Below are positions 1 to 10,551 of a DNA stretch of 43,161 bases, piece by piece. This DNA comes from Diphasiastrum complanatum (lineage: Eukaryota; Streptophyta; Lycopodiopsida; Lycopodiales; Lycopodiaceae). The notes beneath the pieces are model-generated. The model was not told the DNA's origin and did no database searches. It saw only the letters and a program-made list of their open reading frames with translations. The stretch spans positions 1 through 43,161 of the forward strand of contig MU834921.1 in assembly GCA_029204225.1 (NCBI GenBank). The letters run 5' to 3'. The stretch's first letter is position 1; the number at the start of each line of letters is the position of its first letter. A program made the position numbers and the translations under genes.

Positions 1-554
1 CGTGGCTGCTTTTGTGAGCCCCATGATATAAGCCTGGAGGCTATCTTCGTGTTTTTTTCAACTGAAGGACCTCGTCCTTTTGCGTGTGCTCATGTTGACT
101 GGCCAACTACAGGTCTTGTTGGAGTTTACCGAGTTCAGCTCGTAGTGTCGTATTATTTTTTATTGCTTTGGTCACCACCGCCTCCTGGACAAAAGTACCC
201 AAAAGTTGGTGTGCCGAAGATAAGTCTGTTGCGTATTTTGGTGGCGTGTGCTGGCTGCTGTGGTGGTGGAATAATCTGCACATGAATTGTAGAAATTTTT
301 AGTTTTTCGCTTGAATTCTTGTTATTTTCAAATTCAGAAGACTCATGTGGGCATGTTGTGGAACTCCTATAACCAAAATACTTTCGACTTCATTAGAATT
401 GAGTTAAGAGAATCAGATTGCTTATAAATTTCAATTTTATTTTAAATGCCAAAAATTTCAATCAATCCACCTTATTGTAATCAACAAGCAATCAAAAGAT
501 TTTCATATATTTTCATGGCAAATTCACTATCTTGGTGGTTGATGTAGAGAAGAA
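1..554. other. Unassigned edge sequence
   Basis: No domain or splice-bounded exon is recognisable. A 78-codon open frame at 49-285 has an odd Pro/Gly/Cys-rich composition and no match that I recognise, so I do not call it a gene. From about 430 the sequence becomes AT-rich and then runs into a copia remnant. Confidence 0.5.
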
Positions 555-1165
555 CAAATGATTCTTGGATTTGAAATCCACCCTCAAGAAAAGTGGGATG
601 ATCATAGCAAGGGGAACAAGATTGATACTTTTATAAACCTAACCAAGTTTTGATGGTAACCGAGGATACCAAGATGACCACATTTGACTTGTGGCACAAG
701 AGGCTTGGTCACATCAACACCAAGTCCATGGAAGCTATGTGCAAGGAGGAGCTTGCTCTTGGCCTTCCAAGATCTTTGGCAAAGGAGGAAAGGGTATGTG
801 AAGCTTGTGCCTTGGCTAAGGCACACAAGTTACCTTTTTCAAGCTCAATCACAAAGACAAGTCATCCTCTCGAGTGGAGTTGATCCACTCGGATGTGCAT
901 TTTGCTAGCACAAAGAGCAATGGTGGAGCCACAATGTGTGTCACCTTTATAGATGACTACTCAAGATATGGATGGGTATATCTACTTTACTCTAAAGCAC
1001 ATGTTTTTGAGAGTTTTGTAAAATTCAAGACTTTTGTTGAAAAGCACCATAATCACAAGATCAAGTTCTTTAGAAGTGATAATGGAGGAGAATATATCCC
1101 CAATGACTTTAAAGACTTTTGTGATCAAGAAGGGATCAAGGAGGAGTTATCTTGCCCCTACCTGT
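555..1165 (+). pseudogene. Ty1/copia fragment: GAG-pre-integrase and integrase core
   Basis: This is a broken piece of copia pol. From about 555 a degenerate frame resembles the end of the protease region. The GAG-pre-integrase module follows, with LWHKRLGHIN at about 690 and CEACALAKAH at about 800 (the HHCC zinc-binding region). The integrase core starts with LIHSDVH and has FIDDYSRYGW and SDNGGEY, supplying the two Asp residues of the D-D-E triad; the fragment ends before the Glu. Two lesions are visible: a frame slip with stops at about 625-650, and five extra bases (TGGAG) at about 873 between the HHCC region and the core. The element at 14095-20216 has the same protein order and similar DNA, so both belong to one lineage. 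The fragment stops abruptly at a piece of unrelated LTR. Confidence 0.85.
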
Positions 1166-1611
1166 AACGAAACGAGAAGCATTCACAAAAAGATCAATCA
1201 GGCTCTGTAATGAAACAAAACGAAACTAGACAAAATGAAACGAGGTAAAACAAAACTTGAATGAGCTCTGAAATTGATTTATGCTGAAAGCCAAGTGATC
1301 GCGAAACGAAACACAAAGTGAAAACATTCGCGAACAAAATTAGTTTGTGTGAAATTCAGATATGATTGCTGGTCACTGCCCGCTATATATATCATTCCTA
1401 CAATCCTTCAGAATGTAGACAGACACTGTCGATCTACGTTATAGAGTAATATAGCATTCAACAAAATTAAACCAGTGTGCGGAATTCAATAAACAAGTAA
1501 ATGAGATACACGATAATAACAAACAAATATTCATTCGAGATCATACAATCATTTAGAATAATATGTGCATAACAACTACAATATTATTTATTGATCTTTT
1601 GATTTCAAGCA
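1166..1611 (-). repeat. Detached LTR fragment of the CGAAA-rich copia family
   Basis: This segment matches, base for base over long stretches, the LTR at about 33180-33620 in the same plus-strand orientation. Shared landmarks include TGTAGACAGACACTG and GAGCTCTGAAATTGATTTA. The LTR belongs to a minus-strand element, so this piece is assigned to minus. It carries one copy of the internal unit that is duplicated in the LTRs near 30.5 and 33.1 kb. On the left it is joined to integrase sequence and on the right to a gypsy gag, with no visible LTR terminus at either side. It is therefore a rearranged fragment and not a solo LTR. Confidence 0.8.
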
Positions 1612-2905
1612 GATGCTTTGGATGTGGAGAAAATCATAAAATTGATGAATGTCCGTCTAAAAAAAAGTTTACTCCCTTTGGTCGGAAATGCGGTTATGGA
1701 CTTTGTTATAAGGATTGTCTAGCAAGACCAAAACCACTGCCGGTAACTAATCTTTTGAATGTGATTACAACTAAGCAAAGGCCAACAGTTCAACCTATTT
1801 AACCAAGTGCACAAGTGATGGTTGTTACACGAGCTCAGAAGCAGAAAGGAGCTGTCGTTGATCCAGCATCTGCTGAATCTGTGTCAGCTACTGATCTACC
1901 TATTGCATCGGGGGTGTATCCAAATCTCAACTTTGAGAAGAAGAAATACCACAACATGAGGTAGTGCATCAAAGACTTACAAGAAGAGGAGGCATTGAAA
2001 GCCGCCAAAGCTGTAGAAGAGATTCATTTTTCCCTTGTGTTGCCATCAAATTTACATGATCCACGAAGATATGTTAACACTCAGTTGCACCATCACAAAG
2101 AACCCTTCAAGATGACCGAACTTGAAGCGCCGCAAGCAGAACTGATCATGAATATTCTATCTAGCAAGATAGATATTACATTGGGTGAATTTCTAAAGTT
2201 GGTGCCTCAAGCTAAAGAAGTGTTAGCCGAGAGATGACCAAGATAGAACCAACAGCCCAGTATGGACCACTATGTTGTGCCTGCTTTCAAGATTCAAACT
2301 AAGTACTCAATGTAGGTGCAACTTGGGAGAGTGAGTAGAGAAATATCACCATGCCGATACAACATAAACGGTTTAGTCAAGAGGCAACCGTGATAGATGG
2401 AGGTTCAAGAGTCAATCTAATTTCAACAAAGCTATGTGATAAATGGAGCCTTACACGGATGGAACCTGGAAATAAGATGATGTTCATCATGATATGCTAG
2501 ATCATTTCAAATGTTATACCCTTGATGATATTGTGATCATGTTACCTAAAGCTCATCATGAACCTGAAGATCAAGTGCCAAAAACACAAGAAGTTTACAA
2601 TGGACCAGCTAGGACTCATCTACGAATCTTTGAACCAGGAGAGTTTGAAAAGATTGTTCAAGTTGGAACACAACTTACATCAGACCAATTCAATGCATTA
2701 AGAAAGTTGTTGATCAAATATCAAGATTGTTTTGCTTGGACATACAAGGATTAGACAGGGATTCCTACTTCAGTAATCGAGCATACCATTCACTTGATAC
2801 TTGATGTAGTGCCAAAAGTGACAAGATTTTATTGTTGTAATCCAAATGTCACAGATCTTATTAAGGAGGAGTTAATAAGTGCTTTTTTTTGCACAACATT
2901 GATTT
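1612..2905 (+). pseudogene. Ty3/gypsy remnant: gag zinc knuckle, protease, start of RT
   Basis: Coding pieces in gypsy order occur in several frames. A CCHC-like knuckle (CFGCGENHKIDEC) lies at about 1615-1655. The linker motif MVVTRAQKQK lies at about 1820. A gag/protease linker at 1995-2234 contains ITLGEFLKLVPQ. A retroviral-type aspartic protease lies at about 2390 with VIDGGSRVNLIS; the D-G-G form is common in plant gypsy elements. The N-terminus of reverse transcriptase (RT) is recognisable at 2494-2905, where LLIKYQDCFAWTYKD is followed by a stop and then GIPTSVIEHTIHL. Stops interrupt it at about 1801, 1963, 2235 and 2752, and most of RT, RNase H and integrase is absent. It is a relic. 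Confidence 0.8.
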
Positions 2906-2917
2906 AAACACAACGCG

Positions 2918-3143
2918 CTCGGAATTCATGGAGAAGGTTCAGTACCATCTAATAAAGATCCAGCATGAGGCAAATCAGAGCCCCAAGTAATAAATCTCGC
3001 GAGGTGTCGTGGGACCACCACCAGTTTGCACGCCTCGACTTTATGGAGAAGGTGCAGTATCATTTAATTAAGATTCGGCGCGGAGCCAATAAAAGTTCCC
3101 AATAACTGCATATTGTAGGTGTCGTGGGACTGCCACCAGTTTT
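2918..3143 (+). repeat. Two tandem copies of a ~110-bp unit at a gypsy 3' end
   Basis: Unit 1 (2918-3027) and unit 2 (3034-3143) both run from a TATGGAGAAGGT-like start (unit 1: CATGGAGAAGGT) to GTGTCGTGGGACNNCCACCAGTTT. They are clearly diverged. In unit 2 a frame reads FMEKVQYHLIKIRRGANKS, which could be the end of a pol or extra ORF. The pair lies directly before a purine-rich tract (3144-3154) and an LTR start, so it belongs to the 3' end of the internal region. Confidence 0.65.
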
Positions 3144-3460
3144 GGTGGGGGATACTGTTGGAGGGTTTGCGGATCCCAAGGCAACCCTAACCCTAGTTAA
3201 TAAATGAGAGGGATTTGGCACCCTGCGTGTGGAAGTCCAACCCGATGATCACATAGTTATTTGATTGATTAGTTAAAAGTTAATAAAGGACTTTAGGCCT
3301 TTTTGCGGGACTTTTAATGTCGCAGGGCCTAAATGTCAAGTTAGTGAATAAAGTTGGGTTTCCCTCCAATTTTGATGGTTCCCACACTTTTTTAAATTTG
3401 AATAAAAAGAGAGACAAGACTGGACCAATAGGATTCAGAGGCAAGGGTCCTCCTCTCTAC

Positions 3461-3470
3461 TATAAAAAGG
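3461..3470 (+). promoter_or_regulatory. TATA box in LTR A
   Basis: TATAAAAAGG lies about 305 bp into the LTR, a normal place for the U3 promoter. A pyrimidine-rich stretch follows. Confidence 0.55.
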
Positions 3471-3698
3471 GACCAACTTGAGTTGCTCCTGATGTTCATT
3501 TCCTCATTTCAATAAAGCAGATTGGTTCTCTTTAGAAATGGATTGATGAATGTCCTTGCTCTTCCTCTCTTTTCCTCCATTTCTCATTCTTCCTTTGTAT
3601 TTGCTAATTGTTGGATTTGATCATTATTGGGATTGCTATTTTTTATGCTTTTTGTGAGAGAGAAAAGGAGAGAGAGAAGAGTAAGTTTCTATCATTGT

Positions 3699-3774
3699 TA
3701 TGGAAGTAGGGTTAATGGAAGTAGGGTTAATGGATGTAGTGTTAATGCTTAGTGTTAATGGATGTTAGTGTTAG
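3699..3774 (+). repeat. Short tandem repeat inside LTR A
   Basis: Four to five imperfect copies of a 12-17-bp unit of the form GGTTAATGGAAGTAG or GTGTTAATGGATGTTA. Confidence 0.7.
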
Positions 3775-3905
3775 ATCCTCCATTCATGTTGAAATCTGAA
3801 CTATACTATCGCTCTCATGGGAACGAACCTCCGCGTGACAACTAACTCCGTCTCTTTGATGCTAGATTGACTAGATCTTGGATTCAGGTTAGGGAAGGAA
3901 AGAAA

Positions 3906-3976
3906 CCCACACTTTTTTAAATTTGAATAAAAAGAGAGAAAGAGCAAGGACATTCATCAATCCATTTCTAAAGAGA
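3906..3976. repeat. Chimeric block: direct plus inverted copies of two LTR A segments
   Basis: Bases 3906-3939 are a perfect 34-bp direct copy of 3381-3414. Immediately after, 3940-3976 is a perfect 37-bp inverted copy of 3527-3563. In LTR A these two source segments are 112 bp apart. The block lies 66 bp after the LTR end. It looks like the product of template switching. Confidence 0.85.
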
Positions 3977-4800
3977 TCATCATTGCTTACAACAGAACGA
4001 ATATGAGTTGTTCATATTCCAACATAATGACGCTCTCTTGGAACATAATGATGAGTTGGAAACAACTGGAATGTGGCCAAATTTGGACAATGAATCATTT
4101 GATTTGGAGCACTACTATTTTGATCTATCAGGAGCTATACCCATCGCTTCACTCACAGAGGATACCAATGGATCCATGGCCATCCATCTTCAACGAGATA
4201 ACACTACCAATCTTGCTCAGAATGATTCGACAAGATGGAACTCCAACGCTCAATTAGTTAACTTGGATGAAATCATTGCTTTAATCAACCCCTTGGAGTC
4301 ACGAAAGGATATTGTGATCCTACATCAAGGAGCAATGCACAAGGCAACAAAACCGGATGCAAGGACAAGAAAAGACGCATCTGGAATTGGATAGCCTATC
4401 CAATCAACGACGATACTGAGGAAGAAGACTATTGAATGTCATGTTGCTTGGATCCTATCAACCCATACAGAACTAATGCAACTTGAGGCTTTCCTGTGTT
4501 TCATCAATCTCTTCTTCAGTGATCTTATTAATTCTATAAGATCAGTTGTAGATCAAAGGTTCTCTATGAAGAAAACTCGTTGCAATCTTGTTCTACAACA
4601 ATAAGCTGGAAGTTGAACCTGAGGCAACAAAATCTAAATGGTAAATGGCTACTGACAAGAATAATACAAGAAAAGATGTTTCCTATTCAAGGTGGCCAAA
4701 TACTTCTCGACTACCGCCAAAGGATTCACGAGACATGGCACTCAACAAAGGACTACATGGTCTTCATTTTTTAGGGCAAAAATGCTTAAAGTAAGGGGAA
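3977..4800 (+). other. Internal remnant of an LTR element, product unknown
   Basis: A 128-codon open frame (4008-4394) is rich in Asn, Asp and Leu, and its protein has no motif that I recognise. Shorter frames follow with stops. The stretch ends in AAAGTAAGGGGAA, which looks like a polypurine tract, directly before an LTR start at 4801. It is therefore probably the 3' part of the internal region of the LTR B element. Which superfamily it belongs to is not clear. Confidence 0.4.
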
Positions 4801-5364
4801 TGTCATGTGCTGCATGTAATTAGCCCATGAGCTTGCTAATGAATTGCCAAATATAGCCATGGAGCTAAATTAGATTAGAACTAGTCAATAGGACAGTTAA
4901 TAGAGTGGTTTGAACAACCTCGCTATAATTGAGAATAGTGGAATTGTAATAATGGTTGTAAGGCCCAATTTAGCTAGATAAGGCCTCAAACTTATAGTAG
5001 AGGCACAAATGACCACTATGAATAGCTGAGGTCGTGCTAAATTTGGAGGCCATTGTTCATTTTGTAATTTTGAGTTTTCAAGAGATCTTGGAACTTCTCT
5101 TGGAGAGCTTTCTTGATGAAGAAAGTGGTTCATGTGCCTAAAATCACATGAGAGCTATGATCATGCTCTAGAATCAGGCCCCTATCTTGTGAATGATCAA
5201 TAGTCATGAATAAAGATACCTTACTTTGCCTAATTTGGTGAAGTTTTGCTACTTTTAGCTATCTTCTTGATTTTTGGCTTACTTTTTTGATTTCTTGTAT
5301 TTCCATTGTAATTTGATGTTAATGAATGGATTAGATGTCTCGATGCTAAGTTTGGCACATGAAA
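4801..5364 (+). repeat. LTR B
   Basis: It starts TGTCATGTGC. Its right end reads GGCACATGAAA here and GCACATGACA in the second partial copy at 5720. TGTCATGTGC and GCACATGACA are perfect 10-bp inverted termini, which fixes both ends. The last two bases of this copy have mutated from CA to AA. A tRNA-Met-like PBS (TGGTATCCGGGCA, 5369) follows. Length is 564 bp. Confidence 0.8.
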
Positions 5365-5368
5365 ATTT

Positions 5369-5381
5369 TGGTATCCGGGCA
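5369..5381 (+). other. Primer binding site after LTR B
   Basis: TGGTATCCGGGCA resembles the complement of initiator tRNA-Met used by plant LTR elements (TGGTATCAGAGC type), four bases beyond the LTR end. Confidence 0.5.
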
Positions 5382-5446
5382 TTAGATCCCTTCCCCATCA
5401 GATTTGGTGGTTTTTGTTAAATTTGGTAGAGTTTCTTGTTCTAGTT

Positions 5447-5578
5447 AAATATCATTATTCATGAATAGAGATCATTCAAAGGATATAATCATATCTCAAA
5501 GGATATGAGAGCTATGATCATGCTCTAGAATCAGGCCGCTATCCTTTGAATGATCTCCATTCATGAATAATGATATTT
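5447..5578. repeat. Hairpin with 38-bp arms
   Basis: Arm 5447-5484 is the reverse complement of 5541-5578 with one mismatch, and the loop is 56 bases. The right arm belongs to the R/U5 part of LTR B. The left arm is an inverted duplication of it, because it is not present at the matching place in the first LTR B copy. Confidence 0.85.
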
Positions 5579-5720
5579 TACTTTGCCTAATTTGGTGAAG
5601 TTTTGCTACTTTTAGCTATCTTCTTGATTTTGACTAGTTTTCTTGATTTCTTGCATTTCCATTATGATTTGATGTTAATGAATGGATTAGATGTTTGAAT
5701 GCTAAGATTGGCACATGACA
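5506..5720 (+). repeat. Second, partial LTR B (3' portion)
   Basis: It repeats 5148-5364 with about 10% differences and keeps the intact end GCACATGACA. The 5' part of this copy is missing. Together with LTR B and its PBS it marks an LTR pair whose internal region has shrunk to about 140 bp. Confidence 0.85.
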
Positions 5721-8700
5721 CATTGACATTGGCAAATGTCAACAAAATTAAATTCCTTAAATTATGTGACACTTGCATTTTCTTATATAGTAAATAAAAA
5801 ATTCCAATTGCTCACACTCTTCTGTTGTTGCACCAAGAGGATCCCCATCTATAATAGACAAGCCAAAAACGCATGTCTATCTATCAATGTGATATCGGAT
5901 GTTCATGGGTCCCTTTTCAAATCCTACATTCTAAAAGATCTTCCATATGCTCTTCTCAGTTGATGTCCCAACATAATCAAAGAATAATACCAAATAATGG
6001 AATATCAATGAATTTGCAAGTTGACATTACATTGCTTGATACAAATGTACAATGTTTGAGCATAATATACAAGGATGATGACTAGGATTCACATGAAGGT
6101 ATATACACATTTTGATCCAAATGTGAATTTCAAGTATGTTTGAAGGTCTTCTCATAGTTTTATTTTTGTGGACGATCAATCTATCTATAGAAGGCCAATC
6201 TTGAAATTTTAGCTCATGGACATGCAGTGTGGACTACATCATACATACCATATTGAAAATAATATTCCCATGTTTTTCAACTATAAAGGGATTATTTATT
6301 TTGTAGATCAGTTCTTTATATGTAGCATGGACACCAATAAACATTCATGTTAGTGATTTCAAACTTTGACACTTTTAAATGTTTCATGGAAAAACATCCT
6401 CATAATGACATCCTCTATTGTTCAAAACTTCAAAGCTAAAATTAAAATAGGTTTTCAGTTTTCTTAGCATATTTTGATGCCATAAATGAGAACAATAGGC
6501 CTTTCTAACATGGGCCATAGGGTTAGTGACTGGAAAATCTATGCGACTGTCTCCTCCTCTTATTGCATACAGAGGGTAGTTTATTAATTGCTTCTTTTTT
6601 GGAAATGAAAGATAAACCTCACATTTTGTAGAAGGTGATGTTAGTTAATACCATCATAGTAACTAGGATAAAAAAGACTTGAAGTTTGTACTCATTCGCC
6701 TAATGACCTCTAGTTGACTACAAATGTTACTTATAAGGTTAAATCACAAAAGCTAAACAAGCAGATAGAAAATTGGATTCAAGCTTGAAAATTCGACGAG
6801 TTACTCTCTCCTATTCGGTATTCATAAAAGGGCTTTTGAAGTTTGAAATAATGCACAAATCCTCACGCCACGGTCAACAACTAGTTGATTTTCATCGATA
6901 TTCTATCACTCTTAATTATTTGATAGACAATAGTAGGATTGTCTCTAACCTTAGTTCTCACAATGAAAATGATGTCAACCTTCAACGAACTAGTTGGCTA
7001 TATAGTAGGACCAACTTGCTAAAGTTAGTTGTAACTCTTACCCTACCAACCATAGTTAGGGTAAGATATTTGCTAATTTTTAGGCCATACTCCTAATATT
7101 GAGAACCTCAGTCAAAACAACCTTTCTCTCCTATGTGTTTCATCATCGTCTCTCCTGGGCAACGCCTATCTCTTTAACCCTTCTTGATAGAATATACTAT
7201 TTAAAATAGAGCACTTGGTCAATGGGTATTGATTCTGGAATTGGTAGGTAGATTTGTCTTGTGTACCTGCAAGGGCATATTCAATGGACTTGTGTTCAAT
7301 ATCCATTCTATATGAAAGTCCATGGCACACATGCAAATTTTATGAGATTCTTATATCCTCAACTTGAATCAATCTTGAACTATTAGAATTTTGCCTTTCA
7401 TTGGAGTGGGCCTTCAGTCTTCATTCACTCAAAATGGCATCATGTCATTAATTGAAGACATTGACCAAGGAATATGCTTGAAATTTGCAATTTGAATTGC
7501 CTTTCAAGGCCCTCCTTTCATAATGGCAAATATATCTATTGGATGCAACACGAAGGCTACTTTCAAAATCTATCTTTCAAGTAAAATTTTTACAGGAATA
7601 GCTATGAATAGCAAAACATTCTTGAATCTCCTTTGCAAATTTATCCCAAAACACATATAATATGGCTTCATATCTTGCTATGTTATGTTACAACGTAAAA
7701 TATGCCACTTACAATTTTGGTCTTTGAAAATGAAGGTTTTATGACCTAGATTCAAGTAATCTAAGTTTGGAAGTCCCTTCATTGCATAAAATATTCTCTA
7801 ACTTAACTGGCTTTTAGCTAAAAATTGACATGATAAGTTTTGTCGTTTTTTTTCAACATCTCAAAACATGTGGCATGTAATGAGGTCTCATTATTGGGGT
7901 ACCCATGGTGAAAATTCTATAGGATCAAATTTATTCGGTTTTATTTATTTTTTCTTATATTATTTGTTTGACAGAATATAGTCAATGACCCAACAACTTT
8001 TTTTAATGTTTGAAATTTTTATGATGCGGAATGTAGTTGTACAATATCACTTCATATGTTATGTTACAATCTAACTTACTTTAGAAGTAAAAAAAAACAA
8101 AATTGGCTTAAAAGGATGAATATGAAGTGTCTTGAGATGAAAAAGCCACAACCTACAACTTTGATGTTAAACTCTCCTTGAAAATCAAAATAAGAAGTGT
8201 GATTTGAAACTAAATGTCACTACAAAGTAATACCTATGATCTTAAAAGGAAGGTATGCAAGCAAACTATAAAGAGAGAAGGAAAAGAAGATCTAGACTAT
8301 CAATTTCAAACACTAAACACCCAAATGTTTTAGGAGGTTTAACAAACCCCCAACTTTGTGATCATCTTAATATTGCTCGGGTAACAAGAGCTGTTAACCA
8401 GTGTTGCACTGAAAGGAGTGACTAGCAATAAGATGAGTGATTAGCATTAGCCAGTTTTTCATTGATCTAAGTGAGTAGCATTAACAGGCTGTTGTCATAA
8501 GAGTTGTTATATGTCTTAGCACTAAGAGTTAAACTCCATTTTGTGGAGTCATGTTGTATGTCCCCCCTGCCCCCAATTGAAGTAGCTATTGCAAAGAAGT
8601 CATGCTCTAATCTTGTATATGATCACTTTCGTACTTTAAAGTGCACACGTAACCTGGTCTCACAGACATTATTGTAATGTTATAAGCCGATAAGTAAACA

Positions 8701-8933
8701 CAAGACCATGCTTTCAAAGCCGGACAACCTCTAACAAAGGAATTGCACTTGGAATCAGTTCCCTTCACAAAAATGACATCAATAACTACTACAATGTCCC
8801 TAATTCCGCCTCTTCCTTAGGCTAAGAGTTGCAATAAGGACCGAAGTCCAACTGCAAATCTTCATTACCGTGATATTGTAATATACAGATAGGTGATATA
8901 CGTCTCTCCAACAATACAGTTTCTATCAAAACA
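5721..8933. other. AT-rich intergenic sequence, no gene seen
   Basis: No domain, splice-bounded exon pair or repeat structure stands out. The longest open frame (6773-7096, 107 codons) has low-complexity codon use and no motif, so I do not call it. It may be very old transposon sequence. Confidence 0.5.
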
Positions 8934-9240
8934 ATGTCTCATCGTGCAAGCATGGTGTTCGATACGATCATTGATCTCAGTTTTGAAACAATGATGAGTG
9001 CACCAATTCAAGAGCATTACAAATCTAATTCCTATTCTGAGAACACCCTCATGCCTTTATCTTCGTCAGCCCACCACCAGAACTTGGCTGCAGTATTCTT
9101 TGCATGTGCCCTTGATAGGAAGCTGCACGTGAATCGCCGGGCCGCCTCAGCACTTCTGCAGGAGATCGGAGCTTTTTCGTAGAGGAAGCAGCTCGATCTA
9201 GCAGTGAATACATCAACAGAGGCCGCACCATTCCGTGCCA
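8934..9240 (+). pseudogene. Possible exon relic resembling tubulin-folding cofactor D
   Basis: The 82-codon frame 8934-9179 ends with LDRKLHVNRRAASALLQEIG. This resembles a conserved block of tubulin-folding cofactor D (TBCD), in which a DR..N(C)RRAAS.A.QE pattern occurs in the HEAT-repeat body. The match is short, has one extra residue and is followed by a stop (TAG at 9180) where the family would continue, so it is at best a broken piece. The block lies in a GC-rich island that differs from the AT-rich surroundings and is bounded on the right by a CT microsatellite. The first half of the frame has no match that I recognise. Another frame on the minus strand is also open, so the call is tentative. 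Confidence 0.3.
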
Positions 9241-9297
9241 CAGGGCCTTGGAGAGCTTTCCTGTAACGCTTGTCGCAGTCATTCTGCCTTTCCCCCC

Positions 9298-9301
<4 letters not shown>

Positions 9302-9351
<50 letters not shown>

Positions 9352-9388
9352 GTACCGATGTATATGTATCTCTCCCCACTCTCGCTGT

Positions 9389-9458
<70 letters not shown>
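9302..9458. repeat. Compound (CT)n microsatellite
   Basis: Two CT runs, about 9303-9343 and 9393-9458, are separated by about 50 bp of CT-poor sequence. All the Ser/Leu- or Arg/Glu-repeat open frames on both strands here come from the repeat and are not genes. Confidence 0.95.
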
Positions 9459-9461
<3 letters not shown>

Positions 9462-9697
9462 GCCTCGTGAAATCACACGTCGTCCATTCCATGCAAAGTA
9501 TGGCTTATAAAGGAAGAGCCTCCAAGCTCCAAGTCCCCCCCCCCTTGGCCTACTATGCCATAACACGACAAAATGAAAGTCGTGCATAATCTTAATATAT
9601 TCTGAAATGGGTGCTCATATGAATCAAATATCACAAAATACCAAAATCAAACGACATCTTCGTAACGTCCAAATCAGATCTATCATGTGTCTACAGT

Positions 9698-9956
9698 TCT
9701 CATGCTCTAGTCATCCTTTGATTCGGATAAGCCTTAAGGTATAGGTTAAAAATGGCAACTGTCAACAACCCTCAACATGTAGCACGAGTGCCATATGGCT
9801 TGACCATATTATGTAGGTTGTTTTTTAAAGCTCAATGCGATTTTCACGTCAGGCAAGGCATACATAAACGCTACATGTCGAGGGTTGTTGACAAATGCCA
9901 GTCTTAACCTCTACCTTAAGGCTTATTCGAATCAAAGAATGACTAAGAGCATGAGA
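9698..9956. mobile_element. Fold-back (MITE-like) element, 259 bp
   Basis: Arms 9698-9783 and 9870-9956 are reverse complements over about 86 bp at roughly 85-90% identity by eye. They share TAAGCCTTAAGGTA and TGTCAACAACCCTC in inverted form. The loop is about 86 bp and has no coding capacity. Length and structure fit a MITE or fold-back transposon. I could not define a target duplication, so the superfamily is open. Confidence 0.75.
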
Positions 9957-10039
9957 AAAAAATGTTCATGGTATACTTGCTTTGGACCTTATGTCGATGG
10001 CATCTAATTTTGACCCGGACCTCCCGAAGATGAAATACT

Positions 10040-10518
10040 GATACTTAAAGTTTTTCTAATACGAAGAAAAAAAAACACGCAAGATTTTTACGAGTGTGGA
10101 GAGACAATGAGCATGGCCCACACCTCCCTGATGATGTGAGCATAACGTCTATTTGACATTCATGCACATACTTCCACACCATCCTTAATTTTGTGAGGGG
10201 AGGTGTCTATAAGCTAGCTATGTCGTTTAAGCATGGCCCACACCCTCTCAATGTTCAAGGATGGAGCTCTATGTCACCTTGAGCCATTTGTCAAAGGCCA
10301 AGTGCAGGCTTCAATTTGATAGGTAGCACTATGTAAAAGTGCATATTCACACTCTCGCATAAACGACAAAAATTATAAGTTTAAGCTTGCAGGTAGTCTA
10401 TGATGAACACAACCAAAGTTAGTAATTTGCTTCATCTCCCAATAGATGTGAAACTAAGGCCTAGCATAAGGGATTGGTCTTTATGGCAACATATAAGTTT
10501 TTCCTAATACAACATACC

Positions 10519-10551
<33 letters not shown>

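Larger units (their letters stand above)
3156..3840 (+). repeat. LTR of a gypsy-type element (LTR A)
   Basis: It begins TGTTGGAGGG after the purine tract GGTGGGGGATA and ends CGCGTGACA, giving TGT...ACA termini and a length of 685 bp. A promoter-like TATAAAAAGG lies at 3461. The sequence after the end (TAACTCCGTCTC at about 3843) resembles a degraded gypsy PBS of the TGGCGCCGTC type. It therefore has a polypurine tract (PPT) on the left and a PBS on the right. No second copy of this LTR is in the window. Boundaries come from these signals alone. Confidence 0.6.

Noticed and set aside
6773-7096. 107-codon open frame
   Set aside because: No motif, no splice-bounded neighbours, and AT-rich random-like composition.
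9032-9589. Long open frames rich in Ser/Leu or Arg/Glu on both strands
   Set aside because: They are translations of the CT microsatellite; frames are open on both strands because of the dinucleotide repeat.
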